From contig CAVXFL010000022.1 of assembly GCA_963761015.1 (NCBI GenBank), positions 62,001 to 126,000 on the forward strand: DNA of 64,000 bases. Direction: 5' to 3'. Below are positions 8,667-18,836 of the stretch, in pieces. Numbering within the stretch: position 1 is the stretch's first letter; each line of letters begins with the position of its first letter. The position numbers and the translations under genes were made by a program. Source of the DNA: CAVXFL01 sp963761015 (GTDB taxonomy: Bacteria > Pseudomonadota > Alphaproteobacteria > Acetobacterales > Acetobacteraceae). Under the pieces are notes generated by a model. That model had not been told where the DNA came from. It searched no databases and was given only the letters and a program-made list of their open reading frames with translations.

Positions 8667-9086
8667 GCTGAGGAACCCTCCATTTTCGCGCGCAACAGAA
8701 GCGTTGCCGCCGAACCCCGGGACGCGACATGCCAAAGGTCGTCTCATCGCCCGCCGAACGCCATGCTTGATCCGCGACCGATCCGAACCCCGCGCGCCCC
8801 GGCACACATTCTCCTCACGCAACACTAAGCAAACGTAAAGCGCAATCCGCCCCGCTTCATGCGGCCGCCCCTCGCGGTCCCGAGCCGATACGCGCCGCAA
8901 CCCCGCGCACGAGGGTATTCAAAGGTCTATCGCCGATCCGGCCAGACCAAAAGAGGCCCGATCGCGCTCTCGCTCATTCGTGCGGGCATGAGCGGCTCCG
9001 CCGGTCCGCGCGCGCCCCTCGGCGTGAACGCAAAATAATGTGCCGCATGCTTGCGGGCATGGCCGGCGCGGTGTCATTCGGCCGGC
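8667..9086. other. 420-base intergenic region between divergent genes
   Basis: Lies between the starts of the small secreted protein and SCO1. I see no convincing gene. The open frames crossing it on both strands are composition-driven and lack family-like sequence. It presumably contains both promoters. Confidence 0.5.
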
Positions 9087-9758
9087 ATGTCCCCTCGCCG
9101 TTGTCCGCCGCTCACCCGCCGCCGCGCTGCTGGACTCGTCATGGGCGGCCTCAGCCTCGCCGCGCTCGGCGGATGCGGCGGCAACACCCGATGGCACGCG
9201 ATGGACGTGTCGGGCAGTTCGCCGCCGTTGCGTCTCGCGATGACGCGCGTCTCGGACGGCAAGCCGGTGACCGAGGCCGATTATCGCGGCCGGATCGTGC
9301 TCTTGTATCTGGGCTACACCTATTGCCCGGACGTCTGCCCGACCACGCTCACCAACGTCGCCGACGTGCTGAAGCGGCTCGGGCCGGAGGCGCGGCAGGT
9401 TCGCGTGCTGTTCGTCACCGTCGACCCCGAGCGCGACACGCCCAAGGTGCTGGCCACCTACGTGGCGCATTTCGGGCCGCGGTTCGAGGGATTGCGCGGC
9501 ACGCCGGACCAGTTGGCCGCACTCGCCCGCCGCTACCGCCTGCTCTATTCGGTGGCGCCGGGAGACCGGGATCACCCGTACAAGGTGTCGCACAGTTCCG
9601 CGCTGTACGTGTTCGACGGCTCGGGCGCCGCGCGGCTGCTGGTGCCCTCGCTCGGCTCCACGACCCCGGACATCGCCGGCACCGCCACCGATCTGCGGCG
9701 GCTGGTCGAGGAGAAACACCCGCCCGGCCTGATGGCGCGGCTGTTCCGGCTGGTCTGA
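9087..9758 (+). CDS. SCO1/SenC family copper lipoprotein
   Basis: SCO proteins deliver copper to, or keep reduced, the CuA site of cytochrome c oxidase from the outer face of the inner membrane. ATG 9087 gives a short arginine-rich start and the lipoprotein signal GGLSLAALGGC (lipobox LGGC). The thioredoxin-like domain follows with YLGYTYCPDVCPTTLTNVAD; CPDVC is the copper-binding CxxxC. Then come VTVDPERDTPKVLATYVAHF and the third ligand region YKVSHSSALYVF. The upstream in-frame codons 9051-9086 lack signal character and were left out. It is convergent with the PCuAC gene, seven bases from its stop, so the copper genes cluster but are not in one transcript. Confidence 0.92.
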   Translation: MSPRRCPPLTRRRAAGLVMGGLSLAALGGCGGNTRWHAMDVSGSSPPLRLAMTRVSDGKPVTEADYRGRIVLLYLGYTYCPDVCPTTLTNVADVLKRLGPEARQVRVLFVTVDPERDTPKVLATYVAHFGPRFEGLRGTPDQLAALARRYRLLYSVAPGDRDHPYKVSHSSALYVFDGSGAARLLVPSLGSTTPDIAGTATDLRRLVEEKHPPGLMARLFRLV

Positions 9759-9765
9759 GCCCGCC

Positions 9766-10224
9766 TCAGCGTCCGCCCGGCCCGCGCACCGGAAACGCCG
9801 CGGTGATGCTGCCGCCGTCGGCGAAGCGCAGCGTGACCGGCACCGAGCGGCCCGGCGCAACCTCCTTGGACGGTGACAGGCACATCAGGTGATAACCGCC
9901 GGGCGCGAAACTCACCTTGCCATGCGCCGGCACCGGCACGCTGCGCACCATCGCCATCCGCTCCACCCCGCCCTGGTGCATACTCCGGTGCAGCATCAGG
10001 CTTCCGCACGCCGGCGAGTCGGCGCCGACCAGCGTGCGCGGCGTGCCGCTCGCGTTCGCTAGCGTGAAATAGCCGCCCGCCGGACGCGCCGGAATGATGA
10101 AGCGCAACCAGGGATGGCGGATCGCGACCCCCGGCTCCGCCGCGTGCGCCAGTGGCGCGGCGGCGAGCAGCAGCGCCAGGGCCTCAGCGGCCCGGATAAG
10201 CCGGGACGGAAGGAGATGCCGCAT
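9766..10224 (-). CDS. PCu(A)C periplasmic copper chaperone
   Basis: Periplasmic Cu(I) chaperone (DUF461/PCuAC family) that loads the CuA centre together with SCO1. ATG 10224 gives a signal peptide, MRHLLPSRLIRAAEALALLL to PLAHA, then AEPGVAIRHPWLRF. The copper site follows the family pattern H(M)x10Mx21HxM: MLHRSMHQGGVERM, then about 20 residues later GYHLM. Length of about 152 residues is normal. The 5' end overlaps the 3' end of the CtaG remnant by about 40 bases on the same strand, so the two were probably one operon (ctaG then PCuAC). Confidence 0.9.
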   Translation of the reverse strand: MRHLLPSRLIRAAEALALLLAAAPLAHAAEPGVAIRHPWLRFIIPARPAGGYFTLANASGTPRTLVGADSPACGSLMLHRSMHQGGVERMAMVRSVPVPAHGKVSFAPGGYHLMCLSPSKEVAPGRSVPVTLRFADGGSITAAFPVRGPGGR

Positions 10225-10447
10225 CGGTCTCCGCCTTCGCTTCCTCGTTGGCGATATAGGCGCGCAGCACCAGGCACACCCCGGCAACGCTCATCATCAC
10301 CGGCGGAATCCAGCTGATAGTGGCGCCGATGCTCTGGTCGGCGAGCGCGCTCATGGACGGGATCAGCCGGCCGCACAAATCGTAATACGGGTACAGGTCG
10401 CGCGGCGCGAAGGTGATCACCACCCCCAGCATGACGCCCGATCCATG
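10184..10447 (-). pseudogene. CtaG (caa3-type cytochrome oxidase assembly) C-terminal remnant
   Basis: Only the last 85 or so residues of a CtaG-like membrane protein are readable: VMLGVVITFAPRDLYPYYDL, then LADQSIGATISWIPPVMMSV and GVCLVLRAYIANEEAKAETD. These match the end of the multi-span CtaG/DUF1404-type proteins that help insert copper into oxidase. Upstream of about 10447 the frame continues open, but the sequence is arginine-rich noise, with no membrane segments in any frame up to the RND adaptor start at 10803. The 5' two thirds are therefore missing, probably deleted. The remaining 3' end overlaps the PCuAC start. Confidence 0.6.
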
Positions 10448-10802
10448 ACAAGGGCCTATGGCGAGCCGCCGCCGCGTGTCAAAGCGCGAAACGGTGAGGA
10501 TCGCCCGCGCGGCATTCGCCGCATCGCCTCGCGCTGCTTTTCCGGCGCGCGAGCCGGGGCCATATGTCGGCGCCCGGGCCGGGCTCGCCGTGACATTTTG
10601 CCACGGAGCGGACACGCCGCGGCAATGTGGCGCGCCACATTTCCCACGAGGATGAACGCCTCTGCGCTTGCCTTCGCGTGGCGATGTCCGGCCTCGCCGT
10701 GCTAGTCGGAACGCTGGTCCCGCGCGGGCCGGGTGCTCGCTCGGGAGAATTGGCCGTGCGCTTCGCGTAGCCCGGCCCTGCTGATCGGACAAGAATTCGC
10801 CG
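10448..10802. other. 355-base region between ctaG remnant and RND operon
   Basis: No gene is supported here. It holds a perfect 18-bp palindrome (see next entry) and presumably the promoter of the efflux operon. The missing 5' part of ctaG would be expected here but is not present. Confidence 0.5.
10624..10641. promoter_or_regulatory. perfect 18-bp palindrome, candidate operator of the RND operon
   Basis: AATGTGGCGCGCCACATT is fully self-complementary and lies about 160 bases upstream of the adaptor ATG. Its size and symmetry suit a TetR-, MarR- or LysR-type dimer. No regulator gene for the pump is adjacent, so the assignment is speculative. Confidence 0.4.
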
Positions 10803-12065
10803 ATGGACGAACAGGTCAGAACAATCGAGCCACCCCTCGCCAGGAAGGGTCCGGTCGTTCGCGACCAGCGGGCGCGCCCCCGCAACCGGGGCCGCTATCT
10901 CGTCCTGGCGCTGGTCGCGCTCGCGATCGCCCTGCTGCTTTGGCGTCCGTGGTCCGGCAATGCGCCCGAGCGCGCGGCGCACCGGGAACTGACGCAGCCG
11001 GTGCGCGAGGCGACCGCGATCACCGGCGACATGCCCGTGAGCTTGCAGGGCATCGGCACGGTCGCGCCGCTCGCCACCGTGACGGTGAAGACGCAGATCA
11101 ACGGCCAGTTGACCGAGGTCGGGTTCAAGGAGGGCCAACTCGTCAAGAAGGGCGATTTCCTGGCGCAGATCGATCCGCGCCCCTATCAGGTGGCGCTGGA
11201 ACAGGCGCAGGGCCAGCTCGCGCACGATCAGGCGCTGGTCGAGCAGGCCAGGAGCGATCTCAAGCGCTACCAGACCTTGCTCCGGCAGGACTCCATTTCG
11301 CGCCAGCAGGCGGAGAACCAGCGCTTCCTGGTGCAGCAATACCAGGGTTCGATCCAGACCGACCAGGCGAACATCAACAGCGCCAAGCTGAACCTCGCCT
11401 ATTGCCATATCATCTCGCCGATCGACGGCCGCGTCGGCCTGCGCCAGGTCGATGCGGGCAACTACGTGCAGACCTCCGATCCCACCGGCATCGTGGTCAT
11501 CACGCAATTGCAGCCGATCAGCGTGGTGTTTCCGCTGCCGCAGGACGAGGTGGATCGGGTGATGGCGCGGCTGCGGCAAGGCGCGAAGCTGCCAGTTACC
11601 GCGTACGATCACGCCAACACCAAGCCGATCGCGACCGGCACCTTGGAGACGGTGGACAACCAGGTGGACACGACCACCGGCACGGTGAAGCTGCGCGCCA
11701 CGTTTCCGAACACCGACAATGCGCTGTTCCCGAACGAGTTCGTCAACGCGCATCTGCTGGTGAACACGTTGGCCGCCGTCGTGCTCGCTCCGACGGCGGC
11801 GGTGCAGACCGGTGTGCCCGGCACCTATGTCTGGCTGGTCAAGCCGGACAGCACCGTCACGGTCCGCAAGGTGACGCTCGGCCCGAGCGACGGCGAGCAC
11901 ACGGCGGTCCTGTCCGGGCTGCAAGCCGGCGACAAGGTGGTCATCGACGGCATCGACCGCTTGCGCGAAGGCATGAAGGTGGAGGTGCCGACCGCAAGGC
12001 CGGTTGCGGCGCAATCCGCGGGCGCCGCCTCGCACACCGCCGGACAAGGGAAGCGCCATCAGTGA
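10803..12065 (+). CDS. mdtA: RND efflux periplasmic adaptor, MdtA type
   Basis: Membrane-fusion protein linking the inner-membrane RND pump to the outer-membrane channel. It is a 420-residue product with an N-terminal anchor (GRYLVLALVALAIALLLWRP, residues about 36-55). Then come the lipoyl half-motif VTVKTQINGQLTEVGFKEGQ and LVKKGDFLAQIDPRPYQVAL, a coiled-coil hairpin of about 70 residues (LEQAQGQLAHDQALVEQARS onward), and the second lipoyl half (ISPIDGRVGLRQVDAGNYV). A beta-barrel and a membrane-proximal domain ending at VIDGIDRLREGMKVEV complete it. It is first in an operon with two pump subunits and an outer-membrane factor, the mdtABC order. Substrates cannot be read from the sequence. 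Confidence 0.92.
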   Translation: MDEQVRTIEPPLARKGPVVRDQRARPRNRGRYLVLALVALAIALLLWRPWSGNAPERAAHRELTQPVREATAITGDMPVSLQGIGTVAPLATVTVKTQINGQLTEVGFKEGQLVKKGDFLAQIDPRPYQVALEQAQGQLAHDQALVEQARSDLKRYQTLLRQDSISRQQAENQRFLVQQYQGSIQTDQANINSAKLNLAYCHIISPIDGRVGLRQVDAGNYVQTSDPTGIVVITQLQPISVVFPLPQDEVDRVMARLRQGAKLPVTAYDHANTKPIATGTLETVDNQVDTTTGTVKLRATFPNTDNALFPNEFVNAHLLVNTLAAVVLAPTAAVQTGVPGTYVWLVKPDSTVTVRKVTLGPSDGEHTAVLSGLQAGDKVVIDGIDRLREGMKVEVPTARPVAAQSAGAASHTAGQGKRHQ

Positions 12066-12156
12066 GCGGCGGCCGAGTGGAGCCGGCGCCTGCTCCCTGT
12101 TCGATGGGGGAGGGCCGGGGCGGCGGTGAGAAACGGCGGCCTCGCCAATCGGCGAC

Positions 12157-15100
12157 ATGAACCCATCCCGCCCGTTCATCCTGCGGCCGGTCGGCACCTC
12201 GCTGCTCATGGCAGCGATCGTGCTGGTCGGGTCTGGTGGCGTATCGTTTCCTGCCGCTCTCGGCGCTGCCGGAGGTCGATTACCCGACCATCCAGGTGCA
12301 GACCTTCTATCCCGGCGCCAGCCCGGAGGTGATGACCTCCGCCGTCACCGCGCCGCTGGAGCGGCAGTTCGGGCAGATGCCGGGGCTCAATCAGATGACC
12401 TCGGCGAGTTCCGCCGGCGCCTCGGTCATCACCCTGCAGTTCAACCTGGATCTGAGCCTGGATGTCGCCGAGCAGGAGGTGCAGGCGGCGATCAACGCCG
12501 CCGGCAACCTGCTGCCGGGCGATCTGCCGGCGCCGCCGATCTACGCCAAGGTGAACCCGGCCGACGCGCCGATTCTGACGCTGGCCCTCACCTCGAAGAC
12601 CTTGCCGCTGACGCAGGTGCAGGACCTGGCGGACACGCGGCTGGCGCAGAAGATTTCGCAGCTTCCCGGCGTCGGCCTGGTCAGCATCGCCGGCGGCCAG
12701 CGCCCGGCGGTGCGCGTGCGCTTCGATCCGCAAAAGCTGGCCGCCTCCGGCCTGAATATCGACGACCTGCGCACCACGATCGCCAATCTCAACGTCAACA
12801 CGCCGAAGGGCAATTTCGACGGGCCGTCGCGCTCGTACACGATCAACGCCAACGACCAGCTGCATAGCCCCGCCGAGTACCGCGATCAGGTGATCGCGTA
12901 TCGCAACGGCGCGCCGGTGCGGCTCTCCGATGTCGCGACCATCACCGAGGGGCCGGAAAACACCAAGCTCGGCGCCTGGATGAACGGCACCCCGGCGGTG
13001 ATCCTGAACGTGCAGCGCCAGCCCGGCGCCAACGTGATCGCCGTGGTGGATGCCATCAAGGAGCTGCTGCCGCGGCTGGAATCCAGCCTGCCCGCCGCGA
13101 TCACCGTCACGCCGCTCACCGACCGCACCGTCACCATCCGCGCCTCGGTCGCGGACGTGGAGTTCGAGCTTGCGCTCGCCATCGGGCTGGTCGTCGCGGT
13201 GATCTTCCTGTTTCTGCGCAACCTGCCGGCGACGATCATCCCGAGCCTCTCCGTGCCGCTGTCGCTGGTCGGCACGCTCGCGGTCATGTATCTGTGCGGC
13301 TTCAGCATCGACAACCTGTCGCTGATGGCGCTGACCATCGCCACCGGCTTCGTGGTGGACGACGCGATCGTCATGATCGAGAACATCGCGCGGTTCGTGG
13401 AAAAGGGCGAAACGCCGCTGCGCGCCGCGCTGCACGGCGCCGAGCAGATCGGCTTCACCATCATCTCGCTGACCGTCTCGCTGATCGCGGTGCTGATCCC
13501 GCTCTTGTTCATGGGCGACGTGGTCGGGCGGCTGTTCCATGAATTCGCCATCACGCTGGCGGTGACCATCGTGATCTCGGCGGTGGTGGCGCTGACCTTG
13601 GTGCCGATGCTGTGCGCCAAGCTGCTGCGCCACCGCGAGCAAGCCGAGATGAGCGGCTTCGAGCGCGTGAATGCCCGCGCGTTCGAGGCGCTCATTCGCG
13701 GCTACGGCCGCGCGCTCGACCGCGTGCTGAACCACCAGCCGCTCACACTTGCGGTGGCGGTCGGCACGCTGATCCTGACCGGCGTCCTCTACGCGGCGAT
13801 CCCGAAGGGCTTCTTCCCGGTGCAGGACACCGGCGTGATCCAGGGCATCACCCAGGCCGCGGAATCGATCTCCTACGAGGGGATGGCCGCGCACCAGCAG
13901 GCGCTCGCCGCCGCCATCCTGAAGGACCCCGACGTGGTGAGCCTGTCGTCCTTCATCGGCGTGGACGGGGCCAACACGACGCTGAACAGCGGCCGCTTCC
14001 TCATCAATCTACGCCCGCGCGACGAGCGCAGCCTGAGCGCCAGCCAGATCATCCGTCGCTTGCAGCGCGAAACGGCCAGCGTGCCCGGCATCGCGCTCTA
14101 CATGCAGCCGGTGCAGGACCTGACGATCAGCTCCACCGTCAGTCCGACGCAGTATCAGTTCATCCTGGAGAACCCGGATCTGCAGGCGTTCGACACCTGG
14201 GTGCCGAAGCTGGTCGCGCGGCTGCGGCAACTGCCGCAACTGGAGGACGTAGCCAGCGACCTGCAGCAGAACGGCCTGTCCGCCTATCTCGACATCGACC
14301 GCGCCACCGCGAGCCGCTTCGGCATCACGCCGGCCACGGTGGACAACGCGCTCTACGATGCGTTCGGCCAGCGCATCGTCTCAACCATCTTCACCCAGTC
14401 CAACCAGTACCGCGTGATTCTGGAAGCCGATCCGAAGGCGCAGCGCTCGCTCGCCGATCTCGGCAAGATCTATCTGCCGTCGGCCACCGCCGCGGGCGGC
14501 CAGGTGCCGTTGTCCGCGATCGTCAAGGTCGAGCAGCGGTCCGCGCCGCTGAAGATTTCGCATCTCGGCCAGTTCCCCGCAACGACCGTCTCGTTCAACC
14601 TCGCGCCCGGCGCCTCGCTGGGGGAGGCGGTCACGGCGATCCAGAACGCCGAGCGCGAGATCAGGCTGCCGGCGAGCTTCGCCACCGTGTTCCAGGGCGC
14701 CGCGCAGGCGTTCCAGGCCTCGCTGTCGAACGAACTGTTCCTGATCCTGGCCGCCATCGCCACGATGTACATCGTGCTCGGCGTGCTCTACGAGAGCTTC
14801 ATCCACCCGATCACGATCCTCTCCACCCTGCCCTCGGCCGGCGTCGGGGCGCTGCTCGGGCTGATGCTGTTCGGCGACGACCTCGATGTCATTTCGATCA
14901 TCGGCATCATCCTGCTGATCGGCATCGTGAAGAAGAACGCCATCATGATGATCGACTTCGCGTTGCAGGCGGAGCGCGAGGAAGGGCGCCCGCCGCGCGA
15001 GGCGATCTATCAGGCCTGCCTGCTGCGGTTCCGGCCGATCCTGATGACCACGGTGGCGGCGCTGTTCGCGGCCCTGCCGCTGATGTTCGGCACCGGCACC

Positions 15101-15274
15101 GGCTCCGAACTGCGCCGCCCGCTCGGCGTGGCCATCGTCGGCGGGCTGATCGTCAGCCAAATGCTGACCCTGTTCACGACGCCGGTGATCTACCTCGCCT
15201 TCGATCGCATCGCCGTGCGCCTGGGGCGCAAGAAGCCGGCCGGCCAGGCGCCCGCGCCCGGTCTCGCCGAATGA
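12157..15274 (+). CDS. mdtB: RND efflux pump subunit, MdtB type, one frameshift
   Basis: Proton-driven RND pump subunit of about 1039 residues. ATG 12157 gives MNPSRPFILRPVGTSLLMAA, and a one-base insertion near 12230 shifts to the frame that carries the rest (AYRFLPLSALPEVDYPTIQV onward). Twelve membrane segments are arranged as usual. TM4 holds MALTIATGFVVDDAIVMIEN with the paired Asp residues of proton relay. Two large periplasmic loops are present, and TM10-12 contain GIVKKNAIMMIDFALQAERE. Joined across the shift the protein is full length with no missing motif, so the shift is probably a sequence error. The stop overlaps the next ATG as ATGA at 15271-15274. Confidence 0.93.
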
Positions 15275-18200
15275 ACTTTTCCGCCGCGTTCGTCCGCCGC
15301 CCGGTCGCCACCACGTTGCTGACCATCGCGATCGCGCTGGCCGGGCTGTTCGCCTACGCGCAACTGCCCGTCGCGCCGCTGCCGCAGGTCGATTTCCCGA
15401 CCATTCTGGTCCAGGCGCAGCAGCCCGGCGCCAGCCCCGAGACGATGGCGACCAGCGTCGCCGCGCCGCTCGAGCGACATCTCGGCCAGATCGCCGACGT
15501 GACCGAGATGACCTCGCAGAGTTCGCTCGGCAACACCCGCATCGTGCTGCAATTCGGGCTCGACCGCGACATCAACGGCGCGGCGCGCGATGTGCAGGCG
15601 GCGATCAACGCCGCGCGCGCGGATTTGCCGGCCAGCCTGCGCATGAACCCGACCTACCGGAAGATCAATCCGGCAGACGCGCCGGTGCTCGTGCTGGCGA
15701 TGACCTCCGATACGCTGACGCCGGGCCAGCTCTACGACTCGGCCGCGACGGTCTTGCAGCAGAAACTCTCGCAGTTGCAGGGCATCGGCGAGGTGGACGT
15801 CACCGGCAGCGCCCTGCCGGCGGTGCGGGTCGAGCTCGATCCGAACAAGCTAGCCGCGTACGGCATCGGGCTGGAGGACATCCGCGCCGCACTCGCCTCG
15901 GCCAACGCCAACAGCCCGAAAGGCGCCATCGAAAACGGCAACCGGCGCTGGCAGCTTTACGCCAACGACCAGGCCCGCCACGCCGCGCAATACGGCTCGC
16001 TCGTGGTCGCCTATCGCAACGGCAACGCGGTGCGGCTGTCGGACGTCGCCGAGGTCGCGGATTCGGTCGAGAATTTGCGCAACGCCGGCTTCGCCAACGG
16101 CAAGCCCGCGGTGCTGGTCATCCTGTATCGCCAGCCCGGCGCCAACATCATCGACGCCATCGACCGCGTGCGCGCCACGCTGCCGCAACTGACCGCCGCG
16201 CTGCCCGGCGACGTGCATATGTGGATCGCCTCCGACCGCAGCACGACCATCCGCTCCTCGCTCGCGGACACCCAGCGCACCTTGCTGATCGCCGTCGGAC
16301 TGGTGATCCTGGTGGTGTTCGCGTTCTTGCGCAACGGACGCGCCACCCTGATCCCGAGCGTCGCGGTGCCGATTTCGATCATCGGCACCTTCGGGGTGAT
16401 GTACCTGCTCGATTACAGCCTGGATAATCTGTCGCTGATGGCGCTCACCATCGCCACGGGCTTCGTCGTGGACGATGCCATCGTGGTGCTGGAGAACACG
16501 TCCCGCCACATGGAAGCGGGGGTCCCACGCATGCGCGCCGCCTTGCTCGGCGCGCGCGAGGTCGGCTTCACCGTGATCTCCATGAGCCTGTCGCTGATCG
16601 CGGTATTCCTGCCGATTCTGCTGATGGGCGGCATCGTCGGGCGGCTGTTCCGCGAGTTCGCCGTCACCCTCTCGATCGCCATCGTGATTTCCCTGGTCAT
16701 ATCGCTGACCACGACGCCGATGATGTGCGCGAAGGTGCTGCGCGTGCGCGAAGCCCATGAGCACGGAGCGGCTATACCACGCCAGCGAATACGTGTTCAC
16801 GCGCATACTGGGCGGCTACGACCGCACGCTCGGCTGGGCACTCCGCCATTCGCGCGTGGTGCTGCTGCTGCTGTTCGCGACCATCGGGCTGAACTTCTAT
16901 CTGTTCAGCGTCATCCCCAAGGGATTCTTTCCGCAGCAGGACACCGGGCGGCTGATCGGCTTCATGATGGCCGACCAGAGCATCTCGTTCCAGCTGATGC
17001 GCCAGAAGGTGGCTCGGTTCATGAACATCGTGAAGCACGATCCCGCGGTCGAGACCGTGGTCGGCTTCACCGGCGGGCGCGTCACCAACTCCGGCTTCAC
17101 CTATGTCGTGCTCAAGCCGAGATCGGGAAGGCCGCCGATCGACCAAGTGGTCGCGCGGCTCAGGAAGAAGCTCAGGCAGGTGGCCGGCGCGCGGCTGTTC
17201 CTGCAGCCGGTGCAGGACATCCGCGCCGGCGGACGCGCCAGCGCCGCGCAATATCAATACACGTTGCAGGGCGACTCGCCGGAACAGGTCTACGAATGGG
17301 CGGACAAGCTCACCGAGGAACTGCGGCGCAACAAGGTCCTGGTCGATGTCAATTCCGATCAGCAGCAGGCCGGGCTGCAAACCGATCTGAAGATCGACCG
17401 CGCCACCGCCGCCCGCCTCAACCTGCTGCCGAGCACGATCGACAACACCTTGTACGACGCGTTCGGTCAGCGGCAGGTATCGGTCATCTACAATCCGCTG
17501 AATCAGTATCACGTCGTCATGGAGGTCGCGCCGCGGTTCTGGCAGAGCCCGGACATTTTGAACCAGCTCTATGTCAGCACGTCGGGGGCGAACGCGGCCG
17601 GAACCCAGACCACGAATTTCCCGGCCGGCAACGCGAGCGGCAAGGGCGGCGGCGTGGCGCGCCTGCCGCTGTTCGCGGCCGGTGGCGCGCGCGCGACCGC
17701 CAAGTCGCCCGTCGCCAGCGCCAGCACGGCGGCGACGATCGCGCTCAATTCCGCGCGCAACCAGTCGGTCAACGCCATTGCGAAGATCGGCCGCGGCGGC
17801 GCGTCCAGCGGCGCGCCCGTGACCACGGCGGCGGAAACCATGGTGCCCTTGTCGGCGGTCGCGCATTGGGAGCGGGGGCAGGCGCCGATTTCCGTCAGCC
17901 ACCAGGGCATGTTCGTGGCGACCACGATCTCGTTCAATCTGGCGCCGGGGCGTTCGCTCAGCGACGCGACGAAAGCGATCGACGCGGCGATGCGGCGCAT
18001 CGGCATGCCGGCCTCGATCCGCGGCAGCTTCGCCGGGACCGCGGCGGTGTTTCAGAAATCGCTCCGCAACGAACCGCTGCTGATCGCCGCCGCGCTGGCC
18101 GCGGTGTACATCGTGCTCGGCATTCTGTACGAGAGCTACATTCACCCGATCACCATTCTCTCCACGTTACCGTCGGCCGGCGTGGGGGCGCTGCTGGCGC

Positions 18201-18627
18201 TGATGCTGTTCGGGCATCAGCTCACGATCATGGCGCTGATCGGCTGATCCTGCTGATCGGCATCGTGAAGAAGAACGCCATCATGATGATCGATTTCGCG
18301 CTGGAGGTGGAACGCAGCCAAGGGCTCGGCCCGCGCGAGGCGATCTATCAGGCGTGCCTGATGCGCTTCCGCCCGATCATGATGACCACGTTCGCCGCCG
18401 GGCTCGGGGCGCTGCCGCTCGCGTTCGGCTCCGGCGAGGGCGCGGAAATGCGCCATCCGCTCGGCATCGCCATCGTCGGCGGACTGATGGTGAGCCAGGT
18501 GTTGACGCTCTACACCACGCCGGTGGTCTATCTTTACCTCGACCGCTTCCGCTGGTTCGCCAAGCGGCAATGGGCGCGGCTGTTCCCGTCGCTGCCGCCC
18601 GCCGAGCTGCCCGAACCGGGCGAGTAG
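15271..18627 (+). CDS. mdtC: RND efflux pump subunit, MdtC type, two frameshifts and a loop insertion
   Basis: Second RND subunit, expected to form a heterotrimer with MdtB. ATG 15271 gives MNFSAAFVRRPVATTLLTIA. TM4 has MALTIATGFVVDDAIVVLEN with both Asp residues. Frame changes near 16758 (after VLRVREAHEHG) and near 18240 (MALIGLILLIGIVKKNA, one base missing in ATCGGCTGATC) bring the reading back to the first frame, ending at 18627. At 17581-17838 there is a low-complexity Ala/Gly/Ser/Thr insertion of about 75-85 residues between LYVSTS and MVPLSAVAHW that MdtB lacks. It lies in the second periplasmic loop, in the porter/docking part. The shifts are probably errors. Confidence 0.92.
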   Translation: MNFSAAFVRRPVATTLLTIAIALAGLFAYAQLPVAPLPQVDFPTILVQAQQPGASPETMATSVAAPLERHLGQIADVTEMTSQSSLGNTRIVLQFGLDRDINGAARDVQAAINAARADLPASLRMNPTYRKINPADAPVLVLAMTSDTLTPGQLYDSAATVLQQKLSQLQGIGEVDVTGSALPAVRVELDPNKLAAYGIGLEDIRAALASANANSPKGAIENGNRRWQLYANDQARHAAQYGSLVVAYRNGNAVRLSDVAEVADSVENLRNAGFANGKPAVLVILYRQPGANIIDAIDRVRATLPQLTAALPGDVHMWIASDRSTTIRSSLADTQRTLLIAVGLVILVVFAFLRNGRATLIPSVAVPISIIGTFGVMYLLDYSLDNLSLMALTIATGFVVDDAIVVLENTSRHMEAGVPRMRAALLGAREVGFTVISMSLSLIAVFLPILLMGGIVGRLFREFAVTLSIAIVISLVISLTTTPMMCAKVLRVREAHEHGAAIPRQRIRVHAHTGRLRPHARLGTPPFARGAAAAVRDHRAELLSVQRHPQGILSAAGHRAADRLHDGRPEHLVPADAPEGGSVHEHREARSRGRDRGRLHRRARHQLRLHLCRAQAEIGKAADRPSGRAAQEEAQAGGRRAAVPAAGAGHPRRRTRQRRAISIHVAGRLAGTGLRMGGQAHRGTAAQQGPGRCQFRSAAGRAANRSEDRPRHRRPPQPAAEHDRQHLVRRVRSAAGIGHLQSAESVSRRHGGRAAVLAEPGHFEPALCQHVGGERGRNPDHEFPGRQRERQGRRRGAPAAVRGRWRARDRQVARRQRQHGGDDRAQFRAQPVGQRHCEDRPRRRVQRRARDHGGGNHGALVGGRALGAGAGADFRQPPGHVRGDHDLVQSGAGAFAQRRDESDRRGDAAHRHAGLDPRQLRRDRGGVSEIAPQRTAADRRRAGRGVHRARHSVRELHSPDHHSLHVTVGRRGGAAGADAVRASAHDHGADRLILLIGIVKKNAIMMIDFALEVERSQGLGPREAIYQACLMRFRPIMMTTFAAGLGALPLAFGSGEGAEMRHPLGIAIVGGLMVSQVLTLYTTPVVYLYLDRFRWFAKRQWARLFPSLPPAELPEPGE

Positions 18628-18836
18628 CGCGACCGGCGGGAACTGATGGCAATCGCCTTCCGGAATCTTCTTACCGACGAAAGCCGGCACCCGTCGGTGG
18701 CTCGACGCGCCGAGCAAACCCGGCATATTGGCGCGGTGCCGACAGAACGCCCCCATTGCCCCCCGTCCACCCCGGAGCGAGGGTCGTGCGACCCGCCTTC
18801 GTGCGCGGCGCGATCTCGCCGATTTCTGCAACTCGT

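Noticed and set aside
8244..8828. 194-residue plus-strand frame opposite the small secreted protein
   Set aside because: Arg/Ala-rich shadow; the minus strand has a signal peptide and a strong ribosome site.
12157..12240. Programmed frameshifting in mdtB
   Set aside because: No slippery heptamer or stimulatory hairpin is evident, and similar indels occur across unrelated genes in the window.
10479..13894. Very long minus-strand open frames opposite the RND operon (576 and 562 codons)
   Set aside because: They mirror the codon bias of mdtA and mdtB, are Arg/His/Gln-rich without family-like blocks, and the plus-strand genes are unmistakable.
13612..18627. A single 1671-residue protein
   Set aside because: It joins a shadow frame of mdtB to the true mdtC; mdtC starts at ATG 15271 overlapping the mdtB stop.
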